A program made the position numbers and the translations under genes. This document shows, piece after piece, positions 7,914-17,800 of a DNA stretch of 64,000 nt; the first letter of the stretch is position 1; every line of letters starts with the position of its first letter. Under the pieces are notes generated by a model. The model saw only the letters and a list, made by a program, of their open reading frames with translations. It did no database searches and was not told where the DNA came from. The stretch is from Flavobacteriaceae bacterium MAR_2009_75. GTDB taxonomy: Bacteria > Bacteroidota > Bacteroidia > Flavobacteriales > Flavobacteriaceae. The DNA is taken from contig PHTZ01000001.1 of NCBI GenBank assembly GCA_002813285.1, positions 952,501 to 1,016,500 of the forward strand, written 5' to 3'.

Positions 7914-9671
7914 CTATAAATCAAATTTATATGTAGCCCCGCCCAAAATCTGTAGCCCTTGTACGGGATAATTGGCCCATCGTTGATAGTTGTTATTGGC
8001 TATATTAGCAGCTTTCAGAAAAAAGGAGAGCTGATCGTTCCAACGGTAACCAATATGCGCATTAGCATCAAAGTAAGAATCAAGCTCTATAATTTCAGCA
8101 GTAAAGCTTGATGGCACACCCGATGCATTGGCGATAGTTGCCACATCTTCTCGACTACCTACGTAAAAGAGGTTTGCTCCGGCATACCATTTTTCTCCGA
8201 TTTGATAGTCCATGAAAAGTGAACCTTTAAGTTCGGGAAGATTCCATGCGGGATTATCGGTTTCGGTGTTATAATTAAAATATTCCGCATTGACACCTAA
8301 AGTAAAATTTCTATTAACATCGACATTCAATTCGCCAAAGACACCAATGGTCTTCATGTCATCGTAGAACACTTCAAAAGAATTACCATAGAAATACCCC
8401 TTTTCATCGTCACGTAAAGTGTTCTGCGGGTTTAATTTAAATAGTGGAATACGGTTCTCTGCAGTATATGAAGCTTTTACATTATAACTCAAATTCGGAA
8501 GTAGTTGCCCCTTTAGACCTACATAACCATCATATTGTTTATCGGTTGGTTGAATAGTAAGAGTCGGTGACACATAAGGATTCTCTTCAACAAAGCCATA
8601 ATATGAATTTTGTTTAAGGTCGCCTTCTACCCCACCATATACAATAGCAGTTTCATCAAGTAACCGATAAGACGCTGAAACTGATGGATAGATATAAAAA
8701 TTGCTGTCGCTGTTTTCCATATCTAACCCATACACCAGTTTAACCCCTAAATTAAGGGAATAGTCTTCGCCCGCCATCACAAGGTTTGGACTCAGGCCCA
8801 CCTGTAGATTGCTATATTTTATACCTGGTACACTGCTCTGATTGTTCAGACTTGAATTTTCAAATTTTCCGTTTACAAAATCGGCTTCAGCCTTGATTTC
8901 AAGCTTTTCTTCCGCAACGGGAAAACCAAAACCTGTTTCAAAAACAGCCCTATTTTCGCCAGATTTAGTAGCGTCCCAAAAACGTCTATAGTTTAATTTT
9001 GCATTTTCAAAATAAGAATCCTCCATATTGATATAACCGCCTGCACCGGCCATAAAATAGTTTTGACGCTCTTCTATCGAGTTGACGATTTCTTCGGTAA
9101 AAACACCATCAGGTATGCCATACCAATTATAGAGTTGGTGCTGAGCACTAATATCTGCGCCCCAATCGAAATCGCGGTCTCTTTTAATATAGGCAGCATC
9201 CAGTTTTGAGTTTGAATAAATATTATCTAAAGCAACCCCATCTATATCGCCCCGAGATGAACTATGGTCTAAACCTATGGTATAACCCGACTCACGGTCA
9301 ATGGTCTTGCTGGTGTAAAATTTGCCCATCACATTGGCAGGGTTACCGCCTCCGCCCGACGCATAAGAATTGTATAAAACCGGTGGAGGCGTTTTCTTTA
9401 CAGCCGAAGCTTGCCCCTTAGCCGGGGTAAAAGTCGATGCCACCGGAACCGAAAATATATTATATTCAATTTTCTTTTTCTGAAGTACGATTGAATCGTT
9501 TAGATTAGGAGTAGACTTGATTTTAAAAGCATCTGAAATCGTTGGGGTATACGCTTTGGTAACCGTTACGGTTTCAGTACCGATATCATCCTTTTCCTCT
9601 TCTTGCGCGCTTACGGCTTGCGACAAACCCAAAAACAAGAGTATTGTAATTTTTATATGTTTGAGCATCAT
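7914..9671 (-). CDS. TonB-receptor-like outer-membrane beta-barrel protein
   Basis: About 585 residues from ATG 9671. This start puts the signal peptide (LKHIKITILLFLG, cut after AVSAQ) at the N-terminus. Frames reaching back to 9764 overlap the TPR gene and would bury the signal. After a short acidic stretch comes TETVTVTKAYTPTISDAFKIK, a remnant of the plug region. The rest is many alternating amphipathic strands with a C-terminal aromatic-rich end (GGATYKFDL), typical of TonB-dependent receptors. A full plug domain is not evident, so it may be a channel-free relative. It lies just downstream of the 1007-residue TPR gene in the same operon, suggesting a joint outer-membrane role. Confidence 0.75.
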   Translation of the reverse strand: MMLKHIKITILLFLGLSQAVSAQEEEKDDIGTETVTVTKAYTPTISDAFKIKSTPNLNDSIVLQKKKIEYNIFSVPVASTFTPAKGQASAVKKTPPPVLYNSYASGGGGNPANVMGKFYTSKTIDRESGYTIGLDHSSSRGDIDGVALDNIYSNSKLDAAYIKRDRDFDWGADISAQHQLYNWYGIPDGVFTEEIVNSIEERQNYFMAGAGGYINMEDSYFENAKLNYRRFWDATKSGENRAVFETGFGFPVAEEKLEIKAEADFVNGKFENSSLNNQSSVPGIKYSNLQVGLSPNLVMAGEDYSLNLGVKLVYGLDMENSDSNFYIYPSVSASYRLLDETAIVYGGVEGDLKQNSYYGFVEENPYVSPTLTIQPTDKQYDGYVGLKGQLLPNLSYNVKASYTAENRIPLFKLNPQNTLRDDEKGYFYGNSFEVFYDDMKTIGVFGELNVDVNRNFTLGVNAEYFNYNTETDNPAWNLPELKGSLFMDYQIGEKWYAGANLFYVGSREDVATIANASGVPSSFTAEIIELDSYFDANAHIGYRWNDQLSFFLKAANIANNNYQRWANYPVQGLQILGGATYKFDL

Positions 9672-9753
9672 GTGTTCTTTATTTGACATTCTATTTTCAT
9701 TCAGGCCCTGAGTCGATACATCTCCTCTTCTGACTACCATTGTTGCGCTCGTC

Positions 9754-12700
9754 TTAATTTTCATCTGTTCTTACCGAAGAATTACTTTGCGCCTCTTTAG
9801 CCTTGATAATCGATAGTTCTCCTTTAGCCTCCGTAACCACTTCTGGAAACTGACTGAAATTGGAAACCACACTATCTAAAATATAGGTAGCCTGGTAGGC
9901 ATCACCTAATGCATAAAAGTTTTTAGCCATGATAATCAAACCTTTTCCACCCCACTCTTTATAGCTCGAGTAGTCTTTAGCCAGTTTTTGTACTGAAATA
10001 TTGGAACCTTCAAAATCTTGTTTCTTGTGCTTAAAATAAGCGTCGTAATAAAGGGCTTCCGCCGCTGTCGAACCAGAAGCTATGGTCAAAACCGTAGTGT
10101 AGGCACTTTCTGCCTTTGTCTCATTGCCAGTGGCAATTGCCGATCTTGCAATCATGATATGCGCATCACTCTTTATTCGATTGTCTATGGTCGGCGTAGC
10201 CAAGACCTTATCAGCATAGGCAAGGGTCTGGTCATAATTTTTTTGCTCATAATACCCTTTCATAAGGTTCGACTGCGCAAATGTTCGATTCTGTTGAATA
10301 TCTGCTTGGTTTTCCAGACGTTTTAGATACGGCAAAGCGGAAGTGTAATCACCTTGACCGATATAGATTTCACAAACCCTAGTCAAGGCCTGCTCTGCAT
10401 ATTCGCTACCGGCTTTATCGGCAACAAATTTGTAGTTTGGTAACGCTTTGCCCTTATCACCTTTGGCAAAATAGAGTTGTGCCAAATTAAAATTGGCCTT
10501 TACCGCATTCAACCCGTTAGGAAATTGCTCAATGTATTTTTCGTATCCACGGATGGCCGCATCTTTTTTACCTTCTAGGTTCTGTTTGTCGGCCGATTCA
10601 AATGTAGCATTGTCAAGCTCGGCATCGGTAACCTCTATAAAGTCGACATTCTGTACCCAAGCGGCATATTCATCTACCCTACCTAAATCAACATAGATCA
10701 ATTTGGCCGTTGACACCGCCTGAATCGCTTCTTGAGTGTTAGGGAAGTTATTCACTACCGCCTTAAACTTGCTCAATGCTTGTTCATTTCTGTTCGCATT
10801 ATAATGTACAAGCCCTTGTCGCATCATGGCCTGTGGCACTAAAGAGCTACCCTTATATTCATTGATCATTCGATCATAGGTTTTTAAGCCTTGTTGTTCT
10901 TGACCTGCCGAAACCAACGTATTCGCCAATTCAAAAAGGGCATCGTCTTTTAAGGTCGACCTCGGGTATGAAGAAACGAAAGACCTTAATTCTTCTATTT
11001 TGGTATCACGTCGGTCTACAAAACCATAACTGATTGCTTTTTGAAAAGCGGCATAGTCTTTCTCTGGTCCGGTTAAGGCCAAAGCCTTGTTGTAAGTTTC
11101 AATGGCTGGCCAATACTTGCTGGTCACAAAATAACTATCACCCAATCTCAAATAGCCATCATATAATTTCTGAGTATCTGTAGTACCAGAACCTGTAAAA
11201 TCGGTGAAATACGAAACAGCATTACCATAGTCTTTCAACTTAAAATACGTATAGGCCAGATTGTAATTCAAATCTTTAAATTCTTCGGTGGATCTAGCGG
11301 AAGGGTTTTGCTGAAACTGAATATAATCGACCAAAGCGGCATCAAAATTATTCAACAGATATTCCGATTCGGCCTTCCAGTAATTCGCCCGAGCTTTGAA
11401 AAGGGAGTTTTCGGCATTATCCAAAGATTTCTGAAAATTGTCTGCTGCATCTGCATACTCATCGTTCATAAAAAGCTCTATTGCCCGGTAGTACGCCACT
11501 TTTTGATAGGTTTCTTTGCTGGCATAATTTCTGTTCTTCTCCAATAGTTCCATTGCCCCTTCAAAATTTTTCGAAGTGATGTATGAATCTACCAAGAGGT
11601 TTTGCATTTCTTCCGTGGCACCATCATTCGGGTACTTCGCCAGATAATCACTTATAACCTTAGGCACGGGTTCATAGGCATTACCTACCTCATAGCTCAA
11701 ACGTGCATAATTAAGGTTGGCATCTTTTTGAATCTCCGCAGAAAAATCCATTTGCGATGCATTTCTAAAAGCATTTAGGGCTTCTTGCTTCTTATCTAAC
11801 TTCAAATAGCATTCCGCTAGATGGTAATAGGCATTTTGTGACACACTGTTGGTGCCGTCTATAATCTTGTTAAACTGCTGTACCGCATTGGCATAATCGC
11901 CCTGTTTGTAATATGAATATCCTAAGAGATAGAAATCGGTATTGTTCCACTTTCCTCTTTTGCCTTGATAATCTTCTAAATAAGGTATCGCATTGGCATA
12001 TTGGCCCATATTAAAATAGCTCTCACCAATTATCTTGCTCAGTTCTGATTTTTCTTTACGGTCGCCCTTGGCCATCTGCTTCTTTGCCAAGGCCAATGCC
12101 TCTTCGAACTTACCGAGCTTAAAATTCATATCCGCTTGGTAATAATCCATTTTTTCTTCCAGAATTTCAGGATCTTGAATTTCATCGAAGCGTCGGTTCG
12201 CCGTTTCATAATCATCTTGCTGATAGGCAATATAACCTTGATAATACTTGGCCTGAGAACCGTAAACTGCAGAATTTTCGACCTTTTGCAAATAACGCTC
12301 GGCCTCTTTCTGCTTTCCAGAGGAAAAAAGTGAGTACCCGTAGTTGAAATTGAACTTGTCCATCTCTTGGCGTGATAATGCACCTTGATCTACTTTATTG
12401 TACCACTTAAGGGCGTAAGGGTATTTGCCGGTTTCAAAATAGTATTCTGCAACATCAACGTATGCGGAGTTACGCTTCGTTGAAGTCGGGTATTCTGCGA
12501 CAAAATCTTCCATTAAGCGATCGGCACCCAATTGATTCAAACGTACCGCCGCATTAGCCTCATAATAGGCACTGTTCGACTTGGTTTCTAAATCATCGGA
12601 GTTATCCTTTACTTTTGAAAAAATGGTCTGTGCCGCCTGATACTGCTCATTATGATAGAGCGCAAGGGCATCTTGATATTCTTTTTTGTCGTGGGTATAG

Positions 12701-12777
12701 ATTTTGGTCTCTTGGGATGTTCCAATAGCGACCGTTCCCAAGAAGATGGGAATTAAAGCGGTGATTTTTTTCAGCAT
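9754..12777 (-). CDS. Large periplasmic tetratricopeptide-repeat protein
   Basis: 1007 residues with a signal peptide (MLKKITALIPIFLGTVAIGTSQ). The rest is an almost unbroken array of TPR helices. Recognisable units include YQAAQTIFSKV, KYPYALKWYNKV, DYANAVQQFNKI, KYWPAIETYNKAL and KGKALPNYKFVA. Several are of the YbgF/BamD-like type (YPRSTLKDDALFELAN, NEYKGSSLVPQAMMRQGL). Such proteins act as scaffolds for envelope complexes. It is followed at 9671 by an outer-membrane barrel gene and is divergent from ftsE, so a link to envelope assembly or division is plausible but unproven. Confidence 0.85.
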   Translation of the reverse strand: MLKKITALIPIFLGTVAIGTSQETKIYTHDKKEYQDALALYHNEQYQAAQTIFSKVKDNSDDLETKSNSAYYEANAAVRLNQLGADRLMEDFVAEYPTSTKRNSAYVDVAEYYFETGKYPYALKWYNKVDQGALSRQEMDKFNFNYGYSLFSSGKQKEAERYLQKVENSAVYGSQAKYYQGYIAYQQDDYETANRRFDEIQDPEILEEKMDYYQADMNFKLGKFEEALALAKKQMAKGDRKEKSELSKIIGESYFNMGQYANAIPYLEDYQGKRGKWNNTDFYLLGYSYYKQGDYANAVQQFNKIIDGTNSVSQNAYYHLAECYLKLDKKQEALNAFRNASQMDFSAEIQKDANLNYARLSYEVGNAYEPVPKVISDYLAKYPNDGATEEMQNLLVDSYITSKNFEGAMELLEKNRNYASKETYQKVAYYRAIELFMNDEYADAADNFQKSLDNAENSLFKARANYWKAESEYLLNNFDAALVDYIQFQQNPSARSTEEFKDLNYNLAYTYFKLKDYGNAVSYFTDFTGSGTTDTQKLYDGYLRLGDSYFVTSKYWPAIETYNKALALTGPEKDYAAFQKAISYGFVDRRDTKIEELRSFVSSYPRSTLKDDALFELANTLVSAGQEQQGLKTYDRMINEYKGSSLVPQAMMRQGLVHYNANRNEQALSKFKAVVNNFPNTQEAIQAVSTAKLIYVDLGRVDEYAAWVQNVDFIEVTDAELDNATFESADKQNLEGKKDAAIRGYEKYIEQFPNGLNAVKANFNLAQLYFAKGDKGKALPNYKFVADKAGSEYAEQALTRVCEIYIGQGDYTSALPYLKRLENQADIQQNRTFAQSNLMKGYYEQKNYDQTLAYADKVLATPTIDNRIKSDAHIMIARSAIATGNETKAESAYTTVLTIASGSTAAEALYYDAYFKHKKQDFEGSNISVQKLAKDYSSYKEWGGKGLIIMAKNFYALGDAYQATYILDSVVSNFSQFPEVVTEAKGELSIIKAKEAQSNSSVRTDEN

Positions 12778-13014
12778 AGTGTTCTACTAACCTTATTATT
12801 AATTTTAATAACGTCGAATATTGTACCAAAGTATATTCAGACAATTAAATAATGCTTAACAAAAGAAAAAGATTTTTGTAAAACAGCCTATTCCGTTACC
12901 AATGAACTTATTACTTTTATATCAACAAAAGTCTACCTTCATAAATTCTGCGGCAAAATAAACAGAGTCGCGACATGTTGACAAACTTTAAGCATAAAAC
13001 GCACTGCCCAAATT

Positions 13015-13698
13015 ATGTCAGAAACCATTTTAGAATTAAAAGATGCCTCAATTTTTCAGAAAGAAAGTCTTGTACTCAACGATGTAAGCCTTGATGTTCA
13101 AAAAGGTGAATTCGTTTATTTAATAGGAAAGACCGGTAGCGGAAAAAGTAGTTTCATGAAAACACTTTATGGCGACCTTCCCCTTCGAAATGGCACGGGA
13201 AGCATTGTCGGTTTCGACCTTAAAAAATTACGGGAGAAAGACATACCCTATCTCAGAAGAAAAATAGGCATCGTCTTTCAAGATTTTAAATTGTTGCCCG
13301 ATAGAAACATCAATAATAACCTCTATTTTGTACTAAAGGCGACCGGCTGGAAAGACAGACCTAAAATGAACCAGAAGATTGAAGATGTACTTTCAAAAGT
13401 TGGCATGAAGACCAAAGGGTTCAAATTTCCCCATGAACTTTCCGGTGGTGAGCAACAACGTGTCGCCATTGCCCGGGCTCTCTTGAACGACCCCGATCTT
13501 ATTCTGGCAGATGAACCTACAGGAAATTTAGACCCCCAGACCAGTGTAGAAGTTATGAAGGTGCTACAAGAAATACACAAATCTGGCCGCTCGATTCTTA
13601 TGGCAACGCATGACTATGCACTTATTCTCAAGTACCCCTCGAAAACCCTTAAATGTGACGGAAACAAAATTTTTGAGGTGGTTCAGCGCGCCATATAA
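13015..13698 (+). CDS. ftsE: Cell-division ATP-binding protein FtsE-like
   Basis: 227 residues, a lone ABC ATPase of normal FtsE length. Walker A is GKTGSGKS (about 38-45), the Q-loop is [11 protein letters not shown], the signature is [15 protein letters not shown], Walker B is [12 protein letters not shown], and the switch His is in MATHD. FtsE works with the permease FtsX to activate peptidoglycan hydrolases at the septum; ftsX is not next to it here. FRNLPDRN-type residues after the Q-loop favour FtsE over LolD, though LolD-like assignment cannot be excluded. The NUDIX gene follows after 18 bp in the same direction. Confidence 0.85.
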   Translation: MSETILELKDASIFQKESLVLNDVSLDVQKGEFVYLIGKTGSGKSSFMKTLYGDLPLRNGTGSIVGFDLKKLREKDIPYLRRKIGIVFQDFKLLPDRNINNNLYFVLKATGWKDRPKMNQKIEDVLSKVGMKTKGFKFPHELSGGEQQRVAIARALLNDPDLILADEPTGNLDPQTSVEVMKVLQEIHKSGRSILMATHDYALILKYPSKTLKCDGNKIFEVVQRAI

Positions 13699-13716
13699 AA
13701 TTCAGCCTGCCAAACT

Positions 13717-14532
13717 ATGATATTTAAAAAGAGAACCTATACGGCAGATAAAAAAGTAAATCCGTTTATAGGGGCTTTACTTTTTCTAATATCTATCGTG
13801 CTCATTTTTATTACTGGGCCACTTGGTTTCGTTTATGGCATCCTTCACACTTTTGCCACTAAAGGAATTCGTGGTATTGGAGAATTTTTCCTCAAAATTG
13901 CCATTTCCGTAGACCAGTTGGGCAATGTACTCATGCAACATTTACTTAATGTTCTTTGGATGAAGCGCGGAGGGTATAAATTCGGAAATCGAGACGAGAC
14001 CATTTCAAGTGCTTTGGGCAGAAATAAAAAATTAGGAACTTTAACTTGGCAAGGAAGGTTGATTGATAAAATATTGGATATTATCGATCCGAACCATTCA
14101 CTGAATTCTATAGATTATTATATTGAACCTTCCCAAAATATAATTGACAAACTAGCGTGGATCCATATTGTCGATGGAAAAATTCTAGTCGCCCGAAACC
14201 GGGGTAAAGATAAGTTTTACATCCCTGAAGGAAAAAGGGAAATAGGCGAATCTGATGCGCAGACACTCTTTCGCGAAATACAGGAAGAACTGAGCGTTGA
14301 AATCGAACTTGCAACCATGCAATTTATAGGTATATTCGAAGCTCAAGCCGATAGCCACAAACCGGGAGTTTTGGTTCGAATGACATGTTATTCGGCACTG
14401 TATAGAGGTAATCTCGTTCCAGCTTCAGAGATTGAAGAAATGGCTTGGCTAAATTATGACGATAGCGAGAAAGTTTCAGAAGTTGATACCTTAATTTTTG
14501 ATGTACTCAAAGAAAACGGGAAACTAATTTAA
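13717..14532 (+). CDS. Membrane-domain plus NUDIX hydrolase fusion
   Basis: 271 residues in two parts. Residues about 17-45 form one or two membrane helices. They are followed by a conserved amphipathic module, GNVLMQHLLNVLW, GGYKFGNRDETISSALGRN and LDIIDPNHSLNSID (to about 133), which I know as a stand-alone protein family of unknown function. Residues about 138-265 are a NUDIX domain. The Nudix box (about 162-184) reads G-x5-E-x7-REIQEE-x-S, so all metal-binding Glu are present and only the penultimate Gly is Ser. It should hydrolyse a nucleoside diphosphate derivative near the inner membrane. Substrate unknown. It lies between ftsE and a sulfatase, with gaps of 18 and 1 bp. Confidence 0.8.
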   Translation: MIFKKRTYTADKKVNPFIGALLFLISIVLIFITGPLGFVYGILHTFATKGIRGIGEFFLKIAISVDQLGNVLMQHLLNVLWMKRGGYKFGNRDETISSALGRNKKLGTLTWQGRLIDKILDIIDPNHSLNSIDYYIEPSQNIIDKLAWIHIVDGKILVARNRGKDKFYIPEGKREIGESDAQTLFREIQEELSVEIELATMQFIGIFEAQADSHKPGVLVRMTCYSALYRGNLVPASEIEEMAWLNYDDSEKVSEVDTLIFDVLKENGKLI

Positions 14533-14533
14533 T

Positions 14534-16015
14534 ATGTATAAATATCTTTTCACTTCACTGTCTCTCTTCAGTTTTGTAATTGAGCCAGAGCAACCAATAG
14601 AAACTAAAGAGCGGCCCAATTTTCTATTTATTGCAGTCGATGATTTGCGCAATGAATTGGGGGTATTCGAAAATTCCCAAGCCATTACCCCACACATGAA
14701 CGCGCTAGCAAATTCTGGCTCCCATTTTACACATCATTATGTGCAAGTGCCTACATGCGGGGCTTCACGTCACGCTTTAATAACCGGCATGAGACCGTAC
14801 AAACCGATTCATCTTAGCAATCGCGCCATTGAAATGGAAATTTCCGGTCAACCGGAGAAAGAATCACCGGAAAGCTTTTTTCATCGGTTTAAGCAAGAAG
14901 GTTATCATACCGTCGGAATCGGAAAAATTTCGCATTCGGCAGATGGCCTAGTCTATGGTTACGAAGAAGAACCTTCGAACCAAAGGGAACTGCCCTATAG
15001 CTGGAGTGAATTACTTTTTGACCCTGGAAAATGGAAAACAGGATGGAATGCTTTTTTCGCTTATGCCAACGGTGAAAATCGTCAAAGCCTGAATAAGCAG
15101 GTCAAACCGTACGAGGCAGGGGAAACTGATGATGAGGGCTACCCAGATGGGCTTACCACAAATCTTGCCGCTACAAAACTTAGAGAACTCAAAACTTCAA
15201 AAAAAACCTTTTTTATGGGGGTCGGTTTTTTTAAACCGCACCTTCCCTTTAATGCACCAAAGAAATATTGGGATCTGTATAAACGAGACAGTATAAAAGT
15301 CTCGCAGAATGGTGACATTCCCGAAAACATCAACCTGGCGAGCCTACAAAACAATGGTGAATTCAATCAATATGCCCTGGGAGATGAAAAAGCGCACTTA
15401 AACCAACCCATTTCACACGAATATGCACAAAAGCTGCGTCATGCCTATCTGGCATCCGTTAGTTACGTTGATGCACAAATAGGAAAATTGCTTGAAGAAC
15501 TTAAGACCTTGGGCTTAGATAAGAATACCGTAGTGGTCATCTGGGGCGATCATGGTTGGCATTTGGGCGATCAGCGGGTTTGGGGCAAACACACCCTTTT
15601 TGAAAATGCACTTAAAAGCACCCTGATAATAAAGGCCCCCGAACTTGAAAATCAACCAAACCGAATCGATAATATCGTAGAAACGGTTGACCTCTACCCT
15701 ACCCTTTTAGAACTAGGCGATTTATATCAGCAAGAAAATCTTGATGGCACTAGCTTAGTGCCCTTATTGGAGTCAAAGCCTTTAAATGAAAATGAGGTTG
15801 CCTATAGTTATTTTAAAAAAGGAATCACCTTAAGAACTCCAGAATACCGGTTGACAAAATATTATAGAGATGAAGAGCCGACCGTCGAATTATATGAGCA
15901 TGAAAATGGGAATTTTGAAAATAAAAACTTAGCGCAAGAACGTCCCGATATTGTTGCCCGACTAACACCACTACTAGAGAAGGGCAATACGGGTCTGTAT
16001 CATAAGAGTGAATAA
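14534..16015 (+). CDS. Sulfatase, iduronate-2-sulfatase-like (family S1)
   Basis: 493 residues with an N-terminal hydrophobic signal. The metal site opens with FLFIAVDDLRNELG (DD near 36-37). The modification motif is C-G-A-S-R at about residue 75, followed by HALITGMRP. This Cys is oxidised to formylglycine by an anaerobic-type maturase, the usual route in Bacteroidota. Further family signs are VGFFKPHLPFNAP, WGDHGWHLGDQRVWGKHTLFE and VDLYPTLLELG, which place it near iduronate-2-sulfatases. It probably desulfates algal or other marine polysaccharides. It begins 1 bp after the NUDIX gene stop. Confidence 0.93.
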   Translation: MYKYLFTSLSLFSFVIEPEQPIETKERPNFLFIAVDDLRNELGVFENSQAITPHMNALANSGSHFTHHYVQVPTCGASRHALITGMRPYKPIHLSNRAIEMEISGQPEKESPESFFHRFKQEGYHTVGIGKISHSADGLVYGYEEEPSNQRELPYSWSELLFDPGKWKTGWNAFFAYANGENRQSLNKQVKPYEAGETDDEGYPDGLTTNLAATKLRELKTSKKTFFMGVGFFKPHLPFNAPKKYWDLYKRDSIKVSQNGDIPENINLASLQNNGEFNQYALGDEKAHLNQPISHEYAQKLRHAYLASVSYVDAQIGKLLEELKTLGLDKNTVVVIWGDHGWHLGDQRVWGKHTLFENALKSTLIIKAPELENQPNRIDNIVETVDLYPTLLELGDLYQQENLDGTSLVPLLESKPLNENEVAYSYFKKGITLRTPEYRLTKYYRDEEPTVELYEHENGNFENKNLAQERPDIVARLTPLLEKGNTGLYHKSE

Positions 16016-16091
16016 CAACTATTGCTCGACATAGCTTTCTCTACTATTAAAAGTTTTTGTTATTTTGTCGACCTAAACACAAAATTAAATA

Positions 16092-16850
16092 ATGGAAGTA
16101 CTGGGTATTGATGTTGGAGGTTCTGGAATCAAAGGTGGTATAGTAAATATTGAATCAGGTAAGATGATATCTGAACGCCATCGCATACCGACCCCAAAAT
16201 CACGTACTCCCGAGGCAATGGCAGATGTAATTGCTCAAATTGTTTCGCACTTCGATTACAAAGGAAAAGTAGGTTGCGGTTTCCCGACAGTTATAAAAAA
16301 AGGTGTCTGCAAATCACCCGGAAATCTAGACCCCAGCTGGTTAGGTGTAAACGTAGAAAAACTACTGGAAGATAAAACCGGCTTAGACTTTACCGTAGTC
16401 AACGACGCCGATATTGCAGGGTATGCGTCTATGAACTATGGTATCGGCAAAGGTGCTGAAGGCCTCGTAATTATGATTACTATAGGCACAGGCCTGGGAA
16501 GCGGAGCCTTTTTAGATGGTAAATTGATACCTAATTTTGAACTCGGACAAATTCCCTATAAAAAATATAAGAAAATTGAGCTTTGGGCGGCGGGTTCTGC
16601 CAAAGAGCGTGAAGATTTATCCTATAAAAAATGGGGCAAACGTTTCAACAAGTTTTTGAAATACGTCGAACTAATTGTTTCACCAGATTTAATTCTTTTG
16701 GGTGGTGGAGCCTCCAAAGACTTTGACGAATTCAAAGACTATATAAAAATAGAAACCCCCGTGGTTCCTGCTCAACTGCAGAACCACGCGGGCATCATCG
16801 GGGCAGCAGCTGCGGCAATGCACAAACTGCCTATCGAGGAATCTAACTAA
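16092..16850 (+). CDS. ppgK: ROK-family kinase, polyphosphate-glucokinase-like
   Basis: 252 residues, the length of polyphosphate glucokinase. The phosphate-1 loop is GIDVGGSGIKGG (residue 5 onward). The segment NLDPSWLGVNVEK, the catalytic Asp in VVNDADIAGYA, and phosphate-2 ITIGTGLGSGAF are as in PpgK. The sequence ELGQIPYKKYKKIE corresponds to the substrate-binding ELG region. The adenosine-like motif is ILLGGGASKDFDEF. It lacks the zinc-binding CxCGxxGC of many ROK proteins, as PpgK does. Expected reaction: phosphorylation of glucose using polyphosphate (and perhaps ATP). A possible weak promoter lies near 16065. The downstream gene converges within 3 bp. Confidence 0.82.
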   Translation: MEVLGIDVGGSGIKGGIVNIESGKMISERHRIPTPKSRTPEAMADVIAQIVSHFDYKGKVGCGFPTVIKKGVCKSPGNLDPSWLGVNVEKLLEDKTGLDFTVVNDADIAGYASMNYGIGKGAEGLVIMITIGTGLGSGAFLDGKLIPNFELGQIPYKKYKKIELWAAGSAKEREDLSYKKWGKRFNKFLKYVELIVSPDLILLGGGASKDFDEFKDYIKIETPVVPAQLQNHAGIIGAAAAAMHKLPIEESN

Positions 16851-16852
16851 AT

Positions 16853-17755
16853 TTAAAGTTCCTCGGCATTTTCGGGCATATCATAATAATCTTCGGGCAA
16901 ATCTTTTATAAAATGCATCTCACTCACCTCAATATTAGTGATATGCTCCCCAGGCTGGCCATCGACCGTCCAGTGTGTTTTCAATGATTTAGGCAATAGC
17001 ACCCCATCAACATCTATCAATTCACCGACTTCCATAAACTTTTCAGGGTTGTGACCTCCATCTTTGAAATATTCAGGATAAGAAACAATATATCTGGTGG
17101 CCGTAAGTAAGTGGCTTTCGGCATCAAACTGTAAGATATAATAATCATCAGGTGCATCGCCGGTGCCAGCATCGAAAGTTGCTTTCACCACATCGTTAGC
17201 CTTACCTTGATATTCGGTCTGAGGCAAGAGCTCTAAATTAACGCCTTCACCATCCAATACAAAGGGGTGCCCCATTAAGTAAATGGGGGTCAATGCCCAA
17301 AACTTGGTATCATAGGCGAAGGCAGTACTGTCCTTGATTTGAAGCCACGCCTTTTCACCGGTATAACCAAAGCGAGCCGTACTATCTGTGACACTCGTAT
17401 GCTTTGCCCTATTGCTCCAAACATCTACCGTCTGGTAACTGTCACGTGGGGTTTTACCATCTAATGGTATATAATTGAACCGAAAAGCGAGCGAACCGTT
17501 ACCGAACCAGTTGTCGAGCCCACCGTGAGCTTCCATAGAAGCCCAAATTACTTTTCCGGCATCAGAACCCAACAATCTCTTTTCCGCTTTGGCCACTCTT
17601 TTATCGACCCAACTCTGGGGGATTTTCGAATTAGTTTGCCCACTGACCTCCATAGACTCACTCTTTGACTCCTCTGCTTTATTCTTTTTAGTATTACAAC
17701 CGGTAATAAAAACGATACTTAACAAGGGGAGCAAAATGCTCAGTTTTTTCAACAA
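16853..17755 (-). CDS. Lipoprotein, DUF6503-like
   Basis: 300 residues. The lipoprotein signal ends IVFITGC (Cys about residue 20), followed by a Lys/Glu/Ser-rich linker. The mature domain from about residue 60 (VIWASMEAHGGLDNWFGNGSLAFRF) is beta-rich and has strands like those of LolA-type lipid-carrying folds: YDTKFWALTPIYLMGHPFVL, YYILQFDAESHLLTATRY and VDGVLLPKSLKTHWT. I recall this pattern as DUF6503 in Bacteroidota, function unknown; the family name is from memory. It sits 45 bp downstream of the SDR gene on the same strand. Confidence 0.65.
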   Translation of the reverse strand: MLKKLSILLPLLSIVFITGCNTKKNKAEESKSESMEVSGQTNSKIPQSWVDKRVAKAEKRLLGSDAGKVIWASMEAHGGLDNWFGNGSLAFRFNYIPLDGKTPRDSYQTVDVWSNRAKHTSVTDSTARFGYTGEKAWLQIKDSTAFAYDTKFWALTPIYLMGHPFVLDGEGVNLELLPQTEYQGKANDVVKATFDAGTGDAPDDYYILQFDAESHLLTATRYIVSYPEYFKDGGHNPEKFMEVGELIDVDGVLLPKSLKTHWTVDGQPGEHITNIEVSEMHFIKDLPEDYYDMPENAEEL

Positions 17756-17800
17756 ATTATTTGATTTTAATTATCTATTCCCAAATAAGAAGAGACAAGA

